Shown: positions 43,586 to 52,579 of the stretch, piece by piece
Layout of the letters: each line of letters opens with the position of its first letter
Position numbering within the stretch: the stretch's first letter is position 1
Assembly: GCA_965213885.1 (NCBI GenBank)
Contig: OZ243919.1
Location: 496,001-560,000, forward strand
DNA length: 64,000 nucleotides
Origin: VYFG01 sp965213885
Lineage (GTDB): Bacteria > Pseudomonadota > Gammaproteobacteria > Arenicellales > Poriferihabitantaceae
Direction of reading: 5' to 3'
Made by a program: the position numbers and the translations under genes
Notes under the pieces: generated by a model
What the model saw: only the letters and a program-made list of their open reading frames with translations
What the model was told of the DNA's origin: nothing
Databases searched by the model: none

Positions 43586-44395
43586 ATGGGGGAGTTCTTG
43601 CCTCACCACCTCATTTCACCCGATCACATCAGGGCCTACCAGGAAGATGGTGTCGTGCTCATCAGGGGATTGTTCGCTGATCATGTGGAGACCCTGAGGC
43701 TGGGGGTGGACAGGAACATGGCCCATCCGGGGGAATATGCTTCCGAGAACCTGCACGAGGGGGAGACGGGCAGGTTCTTCGACGACTACTGCAACTGGAC
43801 CCGGATTCCCGAATTCGGGACAGTCATCCGCATGTCGGCGGCCGCGGAGGTCGCGGCAGACCTGATGGGATCGGACACGGCACAGCTCTTCCACGACCAT
43901 GTGCTGGTCAAGGAACCCGGGACCTCCAGGGAGACGCCCTGGCACCAGGACGCACCCTACTACTTTGTTGATGGCGTGCAGACAGTCAGCTTTTGGGTGC
44001 CGCTGGATCCCGTGCAGGAGGCGTCCCTGCGTTGCGTCCGGGGCTCCCACCACTGGGCAAAGCCGGTGCTACCGGTCCGGTGGCTGTCGGAAGAGGATTT
44101 CTACCCGGATATAAACGCGTACCTTCCCGTGCCCGATCCCGATGCGGAAGGAATGGAGGTGATCGAATACGAAATGGAACCCGGTGACGCGGTCGCGTTC
44201 AGCTTCCGGACTGTCCACGGTGCGCGCGGCAACTGCTCGGCCAGGCGCAGAAGAGCGTTCTCCCTGCGCTTCGTCGGTGACGATGCACGGTACGTCGAGC
44301 GGCCGGGCCGCACTTCGCCGCCGTTTCCCGGGCATGGAATGAAGCCGGGCGAGCAGCTCCGTGAAGACTGGTTTCCGATCATCTTCAGTCGATGA
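43586..44395 (+). CDS. Phytanoyl-CoA dioxygenase (PhyH) family oxygenase
   Basis: A 269-residue Fe(II)/2-oxoglutarate oxygenase from the ATG at 43586; the frame is open upstream from a TTG at 43520, but those residues are doubtful. The iron-binding His-x-Asp is in ETPWHQDAPYYF (His120, Asp122) and the distal His in FRTVHGARGN (about 211), with the 2-oxoglutarate arginine likely in RRRAFSLRF. PhyH relatives hydroxylate many substrates, from phytanoyl-CoA to ectoine; this one cannot be assigned. It is not TauD, which belongs to a different family. Confidence 0.85.
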   Translation: MGEFLPHHLISPDHIRAYQEDGVVLIRGLFADHVETLRLGVDRNMAHPGEYASENLHEGETGRFFDDYCNWTRIPEFGTVIRMSAAAEVAADLMGSDTAQLFHDHVLVKEPGTSRETPWHQDAPYYFVDGVQTVSFWVPLDPVQEASLRCVRGSHHWAKPVLPVRWLSEEDFYPDINAYLPVPDPDAEGMEVIEYEMEPGDAVAFSFRTVHGARGNCSARRRRAFSLRFVGDDARYVERPGRTSPPFPGHGMKPGEQLREDWFPIIFSR

Positions 44396-44444
44396 TCTCC
44401 TTCCGGGGTCCGGTCTGTGCGAACGGTCGCCCCGACTTCCCGGT

Positions 44445-45410
44445 TCAGGCCAGTGCACCCCCGCAGCTGCTGCCCGCGCCCGCAGTGCAGCCATAGCAGT
44501 GATTGCCCACGGCCACGATACTGCCCTCCAGGGATCCGGGGTCGAGATCCCACAACCGCTTCTTGCCGCTGCCCAACGGTAGCCCGAGCATCTGGTTGAA
44601 GTCGCAGTCAAACACGTAGCCCTGCCAGTCAACGCTCAACAGGTGACGGCACATGAGCGGTGACACGGTTGCCGGGTTGAAGTTGTCCGCCAGGAGCTGC
44701 ATGTAGCTCTCCAGTTGCCCGGTGCGTTTCAGGTAGTGTTCGAACCGGTTGATCGGCAGGTTGGTAATGGTCAGCAGGTTGTTGAACTCGATGCCGAAAT
44801 CCTCCCTGAGGCGGATTCTGTACTCCTCCTCGAGGCCTGCCTGCGGCGACGGCAGGACCGGGCCCACCGGGTTGTATACGAGGTCGATGACCTTGTCCGC
44901 CTCGTGGCCGTACCCAAGCCCGTTGAGCACCTTCAGGCCATCGATGCTCTTGCCGAAAACGCCCTTGCCGCGCTGGCGCTCCACGTTCTCCCGGGAATAG
45001 CAGGGCAGGGAGCACACCAAGCGGATATTCCGCGCAGCGTACCATTCGGCGAGGTTCTCCTGGCCCGGCTCGAACAGCACGGTGATGTTGCATCGAGAGG
45101 TGATGGCGATACCCCGTGACTGCAGGGCGTCCACGAACCAGCGGAAATGCGGGTTCAGCTCCGGGGCCCCGCCGGTCAGGTCGACCGCCCTGATCCCGTT
45201 TCCAGCCGCCCAGGCCACGATCCGCTCCATGGTTTCCCGGTCCATCAGTTCGGTGCGCTTCGGTCCCGCCTCCACGTGGCAGTGCTCGCAAGCCTGGTTG
45301 CACAGATAGCCGAGATTGACCTGCAACTCGGCCAGGCGTTCACGGGTCAGGGGAAAGCAGCCATGATCGGCCAGTGTCTGGTTGAACAGATGTCGAACGC
45401 GGGTGTCCAT
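44445..45410 (-). CDS. arsS: Arsenosugar-biosynthesis radical SAM protein ArsS
   Basis: A 321-residue radical SAM protein with the cluster motif CNQACEHC at residues 37-44 and a C-terminal DUF3641 domain carrying a second cysteine set (CRHLLSVDWQGYVFDCDFNQ and CYGCTAGAGSSCGG). This combination is typical of ArsS, which is thought to attach the 5'-deoxyadenosyl group of SAM to dimethylated arsenic. The usual partner, the methyltransferase gene arsM, is not adjacent. It is transcribed alone, convergent with the PhyH gene. Confidence 0.85.
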   Translation of the reverse strand: MDTRVRHLFNQTLADHGCFPLTRERLAELQVNLGYLCNQACEHCHVEAGPKRTELMDRETMERIVAWAAGNGIRAVDLTGGAPELNPHFRWFVDALQSRGIAITSRCNITVLFEPGQENLAEWYAARNIRLVCSLPCYSRENVERQRGKGVFGKSIDGLKVLNGLGYGHEADKVIDLVYNPVGPVLPSPQAGLEEEYRIRLREDFGIEFNNLLTITNLPINRFEHYLKRTGQLESYMQLLADNFNPATVSPLMCRHLLSVDWQGYVFDCDFNQMLGLPLGSGKKRLWDLDPGSLEGSIVAVGNHCYGCTAGAGSSCGGALA

Positions 45411-45847
45411 GGGGCAAGGAGATGGGCAATGGGGTGGATTATACAGGGACTATAGTGACAATCCGGGATTCGTTCCGACAATGATTGCTGCAGTACCGGT
45501 CGGCATCCTTGAAATCCCAGAATTGCAAGGACACGTTATCCCCTCCAGCAATATGAGGGACTTGCGCTGTGGGGTATTTCAGATTCGGGGATGATGGATC
45601 GAAAACAGGGGCAACTGTATCATCCATGGCACGGTTTAAATGAAAAATGTCGCCGATGGGCGACTTTCATTACGGTGTCCGTTCGATGATATCAAGCAAG
45701 GGTACGAACCTGATCTTCATGGCGGTCAGGATCAAGGTCAGCAGTAATCGGCATCTTTCCGGCACTTGTTCCGGTCCCTACTGCGGTTGAAGCGGATACA
45801 GCTCCCGGTCTTGCGCCGCAGATCGTGGAAGGGTGGCGGAATCCGAG
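45411..45847. other. Intergenic region between nth and arsS
   Basis: 437 bases with no supportable gene. It contains the probable nth terminator at 45643-45667 and presumably the arsS promoter, which I cannot pick out with confidence. Confidence 0.4.
45643..45667 (-). terminator. Probable Rho-independent terminator of rnfB-nth
   Basis: Arms GTCGCC (45649-45654) and GGCGAC (45659-45664) with a four-base loop. Read on the minus strand, the stem is followed by ATTTTTC; read on the plus strand, by TTTC. It lies 180 bases beyond the nth stop. Confidence 0.6.
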
Positions 45848-46516
45848 TCAGGCATCCGAGACCGGGCCTTCCTTTCCCGGGCCGCCGAGATCAGGGGACG
45901 CTGACGGGCACAGGTCACTGACCATGCATGCATGGCACTTGGGTTTCCGCGCCAAGCAGGTGTAGCGGCCATGTAGGATCAGCCAGTGGTGGGCGTCCAT
46001 CCGGTATTTTTCCGGCACGTTTCCCAGCAGCCCCATCTCGACCTCCAGGACGTTCTTTCCGGGCGCCAGGCCGAGCCGGTTGGAGACACGGAAGATATGG
46101 GTGTCCACGGCAATGGTGGGATGCCCGAAAGCGGTGTTGAGGATGACATTCGCGGTCTTCCGGCCGACACCGGGCAACGCCTCCAGCGCGGCCCGGTCCT
46201 CGGGAACCCTGCCGTCATGCCGCTCGAGCAGAATGCTGCAGGTCCTGATGATGTTTTCCGCCTTGGTATTGTACAGGCCGATGGTGCGGATGTACTCCTT
46301 GAGGCCGTCCACGCCAAGCACGAGAATGCTCCAGGGTGTGTTGGCAACGGGAAAGAGCCGCTTCGTCACCTGGTTGACAGACACATCGGTGGCCTGGGCC
46401 GACAGGATCACGGCCACCAGGAGCTCAAAGGGGGTCCCGTAGTACAACTCGGTGGTGGGCTTGGGCAACGCCTTCCTCAGCCTGGCGAACAGCGTCTCGA
46501 TTTCCGTGGGCTTCAT
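45848..46516 (-). CDS. nth: Endonuclease III
   Basis: A DNA glycosylase/AP lyase of 222 residues that removes oxidised pyrimidines. The helix-hairpin-helix with catalytic lysine is in LEALPGVGRKTANVILNTAF and the catalytic aspartate in AVDTHIFRVSNRLGL; the C-terminal four-cysteine cluster is CLARKPKCHACMVSDLC. The ATG at 46514-46516 overlaps the rnfB stop as ATGA, so the two are translated together, an arrangement seen in many Proteobacteria. Confidence 0.95.
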   Translation of the reverse strand: MKPTEIETLFARLRKALPKPTTELYYGTPFELLVAVILSAQATDVSVNQVTKRLFPVANTPWSILVLGVDGLKEYIRTIGLYNTKAENIIRTCSILLERHDGRVPEDRAALEALPGVGRKTANVILNTAFGHPTIAVDTHIFRVSNRLGLAPGKNVLEVEMGLLGNVPEKYRMDAHHWLILHGRYTCLARKPKCHACMVSDLCPSASPDLGGPGKEGPVSDA

Positions 46517-47289
46517 GGGTTCCCGGCGGCCCTGTGCAGTTCCCGTTTCTTCCGGCGGTCCTCGCGCTTTCGCGCCAGAGCGGCCTCGATTTCCCGCTTG
46601 AGGATCCTGCGGCGATGGTCGTGACGTTTCGCCTGCTTCCGGGCTTCCTCCTCGGCCTCGCGGTCCAGTTTCTGTTCCACCCTGCGGCGGGCCTTCTGCG
46701 TCTGGACCAGGGAGAATGCGGGCCAGAGGCTGGGTGGTTCCGTGGCCCCCGGCGGTGGTGCCGGGACCAGCCTGATGCAGTCGGTGGGACACACCGGGAC
46801 GCACAGCTTGCACCCCGTGCATTCCCTTTCGATCACCGTGTGCATGCGCTTGCCGGCACCCACGATGCAGTCCACCGGACAGGCCTTGATGCAGAGCCTG
46901 CAACCGATGCAGGCCGGCTCTTCGATCACCGCCAGGACCTTCGGCTCCACCACGCCGTTGTCGGGATTGAGCGGCTTGGGCGGCATTCCGGTAAACTCGG
47001 CCAGCGCACCGATGGTGACGTCGGCCCCGGGGGGGCACTGGTTGATGTCCGCCTCGCCGGCTGCGATCGCGGTGGCGTACTCCCGGCAGCGCGGATACCC
47101 GCACTGGGTGCACTGGGTTTGCGGGAGAAGCCGGTCGATCCGGTCGATGCGGTGTGGATCTGGCGGGGGCAATGGAATTGTTCGTGAACAGCGGGGCGGA
47201 TCAACGCGGGATGCTAGCCTGTATTCCAGCTGGTCGCAAACCCTTGGAGATGTTCTGTCTGGATGGATATTCGGCCTGAATTCCGGCAT
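46513..47289 (-). CDS. rnfB: RnfB/RsxB-like iron-sulfur protein without membrane anchor
   Basis: A 258-residue ferredoxin-like subunit. Residues 60-85 form the N-terminal 4Fe-4S motif (CTQCGYPRC to CPPG), and two ferredoxin clusters follow (CIGCRLCIKACPVDC at 127-141 and CTGCKLCVPVCPTDC at 157-171). A charged Arg/Lys/Glu-rich helix of 70 residues ends the protein. E. coli RsxB has an N-terminal membrane helix; there is none here, and the first 45 residues may not be real since no good start is obvious. No other rnf genes are in the window, so it may act as a soluble electron carrier. Confidence 0.85.
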   Translation of the reverse strand: MPEFRPNIHPDRTSPRVCDQLEYRLASRVDPPRCSRTIPLPPPDPHRIDRIDRLLPQTQCTQCGYPRCREYATAIAAGEADINQCPPGADVTIGALAEFTGMPPKPLNPDNGVVEPKVLAVIEEPACIGCRLCIKACPVDCIVGAGKRMHTVIERECTGCKLCVPVCPTDCIRLVPAPPPGATEPPSLWPAFSLVQTQKARRRVEQKLDREAEEEARKQAKRHDHRRRILKREIEAALARKREDRRKKRELHRAAGNP

Positions 47290-47681
47290 CGCCCGTGATC
47301 AAGAGCGCCTGTTTCCGGTCACAGTGGGGTCAGTATTGCAACCATTGTCGGGATTTATCCCGGCGCCCGATCAGGATTCTCGCGGGGAACGAGTCGGGTA
47401 CTGGCAGATTCTGCCAGGAACGGGCAGTTGAAATGGTCGGCGAATGGATGGCGGCGGCCTTGCCGCACCATCGAAACAGGCAAGAGGAGTCATCGCTTCA
47501 GGCTTGTACTGCCACCTGCGGGAGAACCCGCACACTGGCGGGGGAATTTCATACTGGGCCATAATCGGGGCTCCAGGGCGAGGCAATTTCTGATACAACA
47601 CCCGGAGGGACAAACAATCAGCATCCAGGGCCTGATATGCGCCACGAAGCCAGCCTCCGGTTTCCAATCGGACTGTCCTAT
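47290..47681. other. Divergent intergenic region, nothing recognised
   Basis: 392 bases between rnfB and the decayed PQQ-dehydrogenase gene. Short open frames have no protein features, and I see no clear promoter motif. Confidence 0.35.
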
Positions 47682-48505
47682 ATGAAGCGCATCTTTGCGA
47701 CCGCTTCTTTCGTGGCTGCCATTCCCATGTCCTCCGTTCTCGCTGACGTCCGGGATCCGGCCGCCATGATCGAGTGGCCGTATGTAGGCTCCGATCCGGC
47801 ACATACCAAATTCTCGTCGGCCGGGGAAATCACCGCCGCCCATGTCGACGAACTGGAAATCGTCTGGCAATGGGAGCCGAACGAGATGCCTCTCAAGGAG
47901 TACGGCACGCGACCGTTCCCGACCAGGCCATCCCCCTTCAGCAGGCAGGGGGTATCGCTGAAGGACGCGAACGACCTGACACCGGAGGTCCACGCGCTCG
48001 CGGTGGAGGAGATGTGGCGCTTCCGCCTGGGCCCGCTGTTCACGCTGCCCAGCCTTCAGGGGACGATGCAGCGTACGGGTGCGAGCGGCGCCGCGAACTG
48101 GGGAGGGGCGGCATTCGGCCCCTTGACCGGATTCCTCTACGTGCGAACATGGGAGGGCGCTGACACGAACCGGGTATGCGTGAATACGGGTAACGATCCG
48201 GAGGCCGATGCCGAATACAGCAACAATTGTCTCTAAGGGGAGATGCTCGTCATGTATCGGGAAGCCGTGGACACGCGGGAGAGTTCCGGTCCGATGGCGA
48301 CCGGGGGAGGGCTCGTGTTTCTCGGCGGCGGCGCACCGTATCTGTATGAGTTCGACAAGGCCATGGGCACCGAGGTCTGGCGTGGCGCGACACGACACCT
48401 TTTCGAACCAGTGCGGACCCGATGACCTGCTGCAGCCCGTCGGGGCGGCAGTTCGTCGTCATCGCCACCGGCGCCGCGCCCGTCGCCTTCGCGCGACCCG
48501 GATAG
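47682..48505 (+). pseudogene. Remnant of a PQQ-dependent dehydrogenase gene
   Basis: A signal peptide (MKRIFATASFVAAIPMSSVLA) and the opening of a quinoprotein (EWPYVGSDPAHTKFSSAGEI, then VWQWEP) are joined to parts from much nearer the C terminus (GAANWGGAAFGPLTGFLYV, GPMATGGGLVFLGG, YLYEFDKAMGTEVW), so a large central section is missing. An in-frame TAA at 48234 interrupts it, and the final piece SPSGRQFVVIATG is in another frame, ending at 48505. The family is that of periplasmic PQQ glucose/alcohol dehydrogenases of the eight-bladed propeller type. It cannot be functional. Confidence 0.8.
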
Positions 48506-48638
48506 CCAGGTTCGTGTCGACCGAAGCGGTGTGGAAGAATCGTCGCATGACGGACCCTCGTGCGGACGCGGCGGCAGTGTTCCGCAGACGACAGGGCTGC
48601 AACGGCTTCGCGGACCCCTTCGGGTCGCCACCGTGAAC

Positions 48639-50810
48639 ATGACGATCAGGGCGCCGGTCCTGTTTTCCGCGACAACCATTCCGGCGCTGTCGGTCGGATT
48701 CACCACCGGGCTCGGGTTGCTCGTCGCCCAGATCGCTTTCGGCAGCTTCATCTTTTCCGGTCCGCTGGCCCCGTACTCCTCCCAGGGAATCGGCCTGGTG
48801 CTGTTCGGCAATTTCGCCGCCTGCCTGGTCATTGCCCTCCTGGGCGGCTTTCGCGGTGCGATTGCGGGGCTGTCCCCGGCACTGGTCATCGTGATGGCCA
48901 CAGTCGGACTCACCTTGGAGGCCGAGGGGGAAGCCCTGTTCGTCACCACGGCGGCAACCCTCATGCTCGGGGCGATCATGACCGGCATGTGCTGTCTTGC
49001 GATCGGACATTTCCGGCTCTCCAACCTGGTGCGGTTCATCCCCTATCCGGTTTCGGGGGGATTCGTGGCCGGTATCGGGGGGGCGGTGTGCCTGGCCGCC
49101 ATGTCCCTGATGGGGGCGGACCCGGACTGGCGGGCGATTCCCGCGCTATTCGAGCCCCGGGCACTCTGGAAGTGGGGCCCGGGCATGTTGTATGGCGTCA
49201 TCCTGTACCTCGCAATGAAACGGTGGAATTTTCCGCTCATCCTGCCGGTGAGCGTGGTGGTCTTTGTGGGTGCCTACCATTTCGTCCTTGCCGCCCTGGA
49301 CATCTCCGGCAGCGAGGCGAGGGCGGCGGGGCTGCTGCTGACGAGCACTGCGGGCGGCGGGCTATGGCCGGCCCTCGGGCCTTCCGACCTGGTGCACGTG
49401 GACTGGGCCGCGATGGCCATGCAGGTTCCGGCCATCGTGACGCTGATGCTGGTTGCGCTCATCTGCGTCATCATGAATATCGCGGGCCTGGAGATGGCCG
49501 TGAACCACGAACTGGACTGGAACCGCGAATTCAGGGCGACGGGACTTGCGAGCGTGATCGCCGGTCTGGGCGGCTGCACGGTGGCAACCCTGATCGTGCC
49601 CGCCTCGCTCCGCAGCAAGCTGTTCGGCGCCGCTACGCGCCTGACCGGCGTCATCGCGGCCCTTGTCATCGGGGGAGCACTGCTCCTGGGAGACGGGGTT
49701 CTGGAACTTGTCCCGGTACCACTAGTAGGGGGCATCCTGGTCTTTGCCGGCAGCGGCATGCTGGACCAGGGTCTCCTGAGAACCCGCAAGCGGCTGCCCT
49801 GGACGGAATACAGCATCATCCTGCTGATCTTCTTCGTGATCCTCGCCTTCGGGCTGTTCGAGGGCGTGGGTATCGGGATGGTGGCAACCCTCGTGTTCTT
49901 CGCCGTGCGTCTCAGCCGCACGGATGTGATCGAGACATGGTTCACCGCACGCGAACGACGCAGCAGCAAGATCCGGACCGTTCCGGACCGCGCCATACTG
50001 TCAGAGAGGGGCGATCGGGTGCATGTATACCAACTGCACGGTTACATCTTCTTCGGCAGCGTCGATCCGTTGATCGACCGCCTGAGGAGGCTCCTGGACG
50101 GAGCCGAGCGTCCGGATTGCCTGGTACTGGACTTCCATGCCGTTACCGGCTTCGACTTCTCTGCCGTGAACGTCCTTTGCAGGTACCTCAACAGTGCGAA
50201 CGCGGCGGGGATGCTGGTGGTCCTGAGCGCGCTGCCGGAGCAATTGAGAAACGGACTGGTCAGAAACCTCCCGCCCGGTGAAATTGACCTATTGCGCATC
50301 GAACCCGACGCAGAGCGTGCCCTGGAGCACTGCGAGGAGGCCGTCATCGCGGCATGGAAAAGGGAGGCCAGCACCATAGACGAGCGGCGTACCTTCTTGC
50401 TGGACCGCGTCTCGGACGACCTCGAACACTACCTGGAGCGTCAGATCCATTTCGAAGATCTGGTGGACGAGCTGCAGGGCCGGCTGGATTTCCGCCACTA
50501 CGACATCGGCGGTGTCCTCTTGGGGCCGGATGTGACAAACGAAGTGCACTTGCTCGTTACCGGCCGGGCATCGGCCTGTGATCCCTTGGGCATGCGTGTC
50601 CGCCAGTACGGTCCGGGCGACGCCGTCTGGCCGGCCGGGCCGGAAGAAGGCGAAATCCTGTCGGTGATTGCGGATGAACCCTGCAGGACAATGGCGCTGA
50701 CGCCATCAGTCCTGGGCTGGCTGGAACAGCAGGAGGAGCGTCTTGCCCTCAGGCTGTACCGGTACCTGCTTGCCGGGCGCATCCCGGACGGGCTGAAGGG
50801 CGACCGGTAG
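48639..50810 (+). CDS. SulP transporter with STAS and cNMP-binding-like domains
   Basis: A 723-residue protein from the ATG at 48639 (a GTG two codons upstream is also possible). It has a SulP-type transmembrane domain to about residue 430 (LVRFIPYPVSGGFVAGIGGA near 127), a STAS domain at about 455-560 (HVYQLHGYIFFGSVDPLIDR, LDFHAVTGFDFSAVNVL), and a further 150 residues whose end (VHLLVTGRASA, VRQYGPGDAVWPAG) resembles a cyclic-nucleotide-binding fold. It probably moves an inorganic anion under nucleotide or phosphorylation control. It is a different subgroup from the SulP gene at 16257. Confidence 0.8.
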   Translation: MTIRAPVLFSATTIPALSVGFTTGLGLLVAQIAFGSFIFSGPLAPYSSQGIGLVLFGNFAACLVIALLGGFRGAIAGLSPALVIVMATVGLTLEAEGEALFVTTAATLMLGAIMTGMCCLAIGHFRLSNLVRFIPYPVSGGFVAGIGGAVCLAAMSLMGADPDWRAIPALFEPRALWKWGPGMLYGVILYLAMKRWNFPLILPVSVVVFVGAYHFVLAALDISGSEARAAGLLLTSTAGGGLWPALGPSDLVHVDWAAMAMQVPAIVTLMLVALICVIMNIAGLEMAVNHELDWNREFRATGLASVIAGLGGCTVATLIVPASLRSKLFGAATRLTGVIAALVIGGALLLGDGVLELVPVPLVGGILVFAGSGMLDQGLLRTRKRLPWTEYSIILLIFFVILAFGLFEGVGIGMVATLVFFAVRLSRTDVIETWFTARERRSSKIRTVPDRAILSERGDRVHVYQLHGYIFFGSVDPLIDRLRRLLDGAERPDCLVLDFHAVTGFDFSAVNVLCRYLNSANAAGMLVVLSALPEQLRNGLVRNLPPGEIDLLRIEPDAERALEHCEEAVIAAWKREASTIDERRTFLLDRVSDDLEHYLERQIHFEDLVDELQGRLDFRHYDIGGVLLGPDVTNEVHLLVTGRASACDPLGMRVRQYGPGDAVWPAGPEEGEILSVIADEPCRTMALTPSVLGWLEQQEERLALRLYRYLLAGRIPDGLKGDR

Positions 50811-51021
50811 CGGACGGGTGCCGCCTGCAGCATGATGCGGCAGCTGCATCCGCCCGGCATCATCTTCTGCGCCATGCGGTGCGTTTCTGCCGGTGGGCGG
50901 TTGAATGTGAAGGGCCTTCGGCAGCCTGTGAACGGGCCCGTGGCCGGGTATTGATTGCCGCGTCGATACCAACGGCGGACTTTCCCTATAATCTGCGCTC
51001 CATTACCCTGAAGGTGTCTGA

Positions 51022-52263
51022 GTGAACTATCCGGAAAAATTCGCCCGAATCGCGGAAAAGACCAGTTTCCGTCTGCTGGACATGGATGCCCGGACGTTTC
51101 TCGGGGAGATGGCGAACCGGTATCGATTCACCCTGCAGGAACTGCAGCTCGTCAGCGATATGGCGCTGGACCGGCTACGCTGGAAGGAGGTGCCGCTGCA
51201 GGAGGACTGGCCGCAGGCAGACAACAAGAGCGCACTCATGAGGGCCCTCGTGCGGCGCCACGGTGAGGTCCGGGACGGCGAGAAGAGCTATGCGGCGTTT
51301 ACCGGTGCCGACAAGCCGCGTACCGTAAAGCCCGAGATCAGGGTCACGCCGAAGCCGAAACTTGGACTGGGCCGCTGCCCGGTGGCGTCCGAACGGACCC
51401 GCTGCTGCAACCTGCTGACCCTGGACGCAGTGGAGAAATGCGGGTTTGACTGTTCCTATTGCAGCATCCAGTCGTTTTACCACGGCAACGCCGTGACCTT
51501 CGACGGTACCTTTCCGGAGAAGCTGGCGGCGCTCAACCTGGACCCCGACCGGACCTACCATATCGGCACCGGGCAGTCCTCCGATTCCCTGATGTGGGGC
51601 AACCACAACGGCGTGCTCGGGGCGCTGGCCCGGTTCGCCCGGAGCCACCCCAACGTGCTGCTCGAACTGAAGACGAAATCCCGCAATATCGGCTGGCTGC
51701 TGGAAAACGGTTTCCCGCCGAATATCCTCACGACCTGGTCGCTCAATCCCCAAGCCATCATTGACCACGAGGAGCACCTGACCGCCTCCCTGGCGCAACG
51801 CCTGGATGCCGCCGCGAACATCGCCGCGAAGGGAAGACTGGTGGGATTCCACTTCCACCCCATTGTCCATTATGACCGCTGGCGGGAGGACTACGGCGCC
51901 ATCTGCCAGGATCTCGTTGCCAGGTTCGCGCCGGAGCAGGTCGCCATGGTTTCACTGGGAACACTGACCTTCACCCGGTCGGTCATGAAGACCATCCGTC
52001 GACGCCCCTTGGCCAGCAAGATCCTGCAGATGCCCATGGAGGAGGCCGCGGGCAAGTTTTCCTATCCGCCTGCGGTCAAGACCGAGCTGTTCCGCCACGT
52101 CCACGAAGCCCTTTCCCCTTGGCACGACCGGGTCTTTTTCTATCTCTGCATGGAGGGGCAGGACCTGTGGAATCCGGTGTTCGGCCATGAATATCCATCC
52201 AACGAGGTGTTCGAGGTGGCGATGAAGGAAGCCTATTTCGCCAAGGTTGCCGCCCTGACATGA
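51022..52263 (+). CDS. Spore-photoproduct-lyase-like radical SAM protein
   Basis: A 413-residue radical SAM protein starting at GTG with a GAAGG site. The cluster motif is CGFDCSYC (residues 140-147), and cysteines at 119, 128 and 129 precede it. Overall layout and stretches such as HIGTGQSSDSLMW and VSLGTLTFTRSVM place it with SplB-like proteins, which in spore formers repair the spore photoproduct thymine dimer. Nothing else suggests a spore former, so its substrate is unknown; a DNA-lesion repair role is possible. It has no close operon partner. Confidence 0.8.
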   Translation: MNYPEKFARIAEKTSFRLLDMDARTFLGEMANRYRFTLQELQLVSDMALDRLRWKEVPLQEDWPQADNKSALMRALVRRHGEVRDGEKSYAAFTGADKPRTVKPEIRVTPKPKLGLGRCPVASERTRCCNLLTLDAVEKCGFDCSYCSIQSFYHGNAVTFDGTFPEKLAALNLDPDRTYHIGTGQSSDSLMWGNHNGVLGALARFARSHPNVLLELKTKSRNIGWLLENGFPPNILTTWSLNPQAIIDHEEHLTASLAQRLDAAANIAAKGRLVGFHFHPIVHYDRWREDYGAICQDLVARFAPEQVAMVSLGTLTFTRSVMKTIRRRPLASKILQMPMEEAAGKFSYPPAVKTELFRHVHEALSPWHDRVFFYLCMEGQDLWNPVFGHEYPSNEVFEVAMKEAYFAKVAALT

Positions 52264-52579
52264 CCGGGACCGTGGGTCGGGGAGGTGATGCAGGCCCTCC
52301 CGGCTCCCAGTGGCGTGGTTGCGGCGGGAGGATGCAGGGAGGGTGCGCGGCTGCCGCCGGGCAGCGTCGGGGTGCAGACGGCCTTTCCCGCGATACGCGC
52401 GCCGGATGATTCCCGCGCTTCCGTGCCAGGTCGTTCGAGCGGGTTCAGTCCCGGGCAGACACATCCCATATTCCAGAATAAACCCGATTGCGGAGTGAAT
52501 CCCCGCGCCCTTCTGTTATCCTCGGCACGGCGGTAGAATTCGCTGCCGTACCGCAATCCAGCGAGGATCAGTCCCCTTC
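52264..52579. other. Intergenic region before argS
   Basis: 316 bases with no supportable gene, presumably holding the argS promoter. I see no convincing hairpin or promoter consensus. Confidence 0.35.

Noticed and set aside
43586..44395. PhyH gene as a taurine dioxygenase (TauD) completing the sulfonate pathway
   Set aside because: The fold and motifs are PhyH-type, not TauD-type, and it is over 20 kb from xsc.
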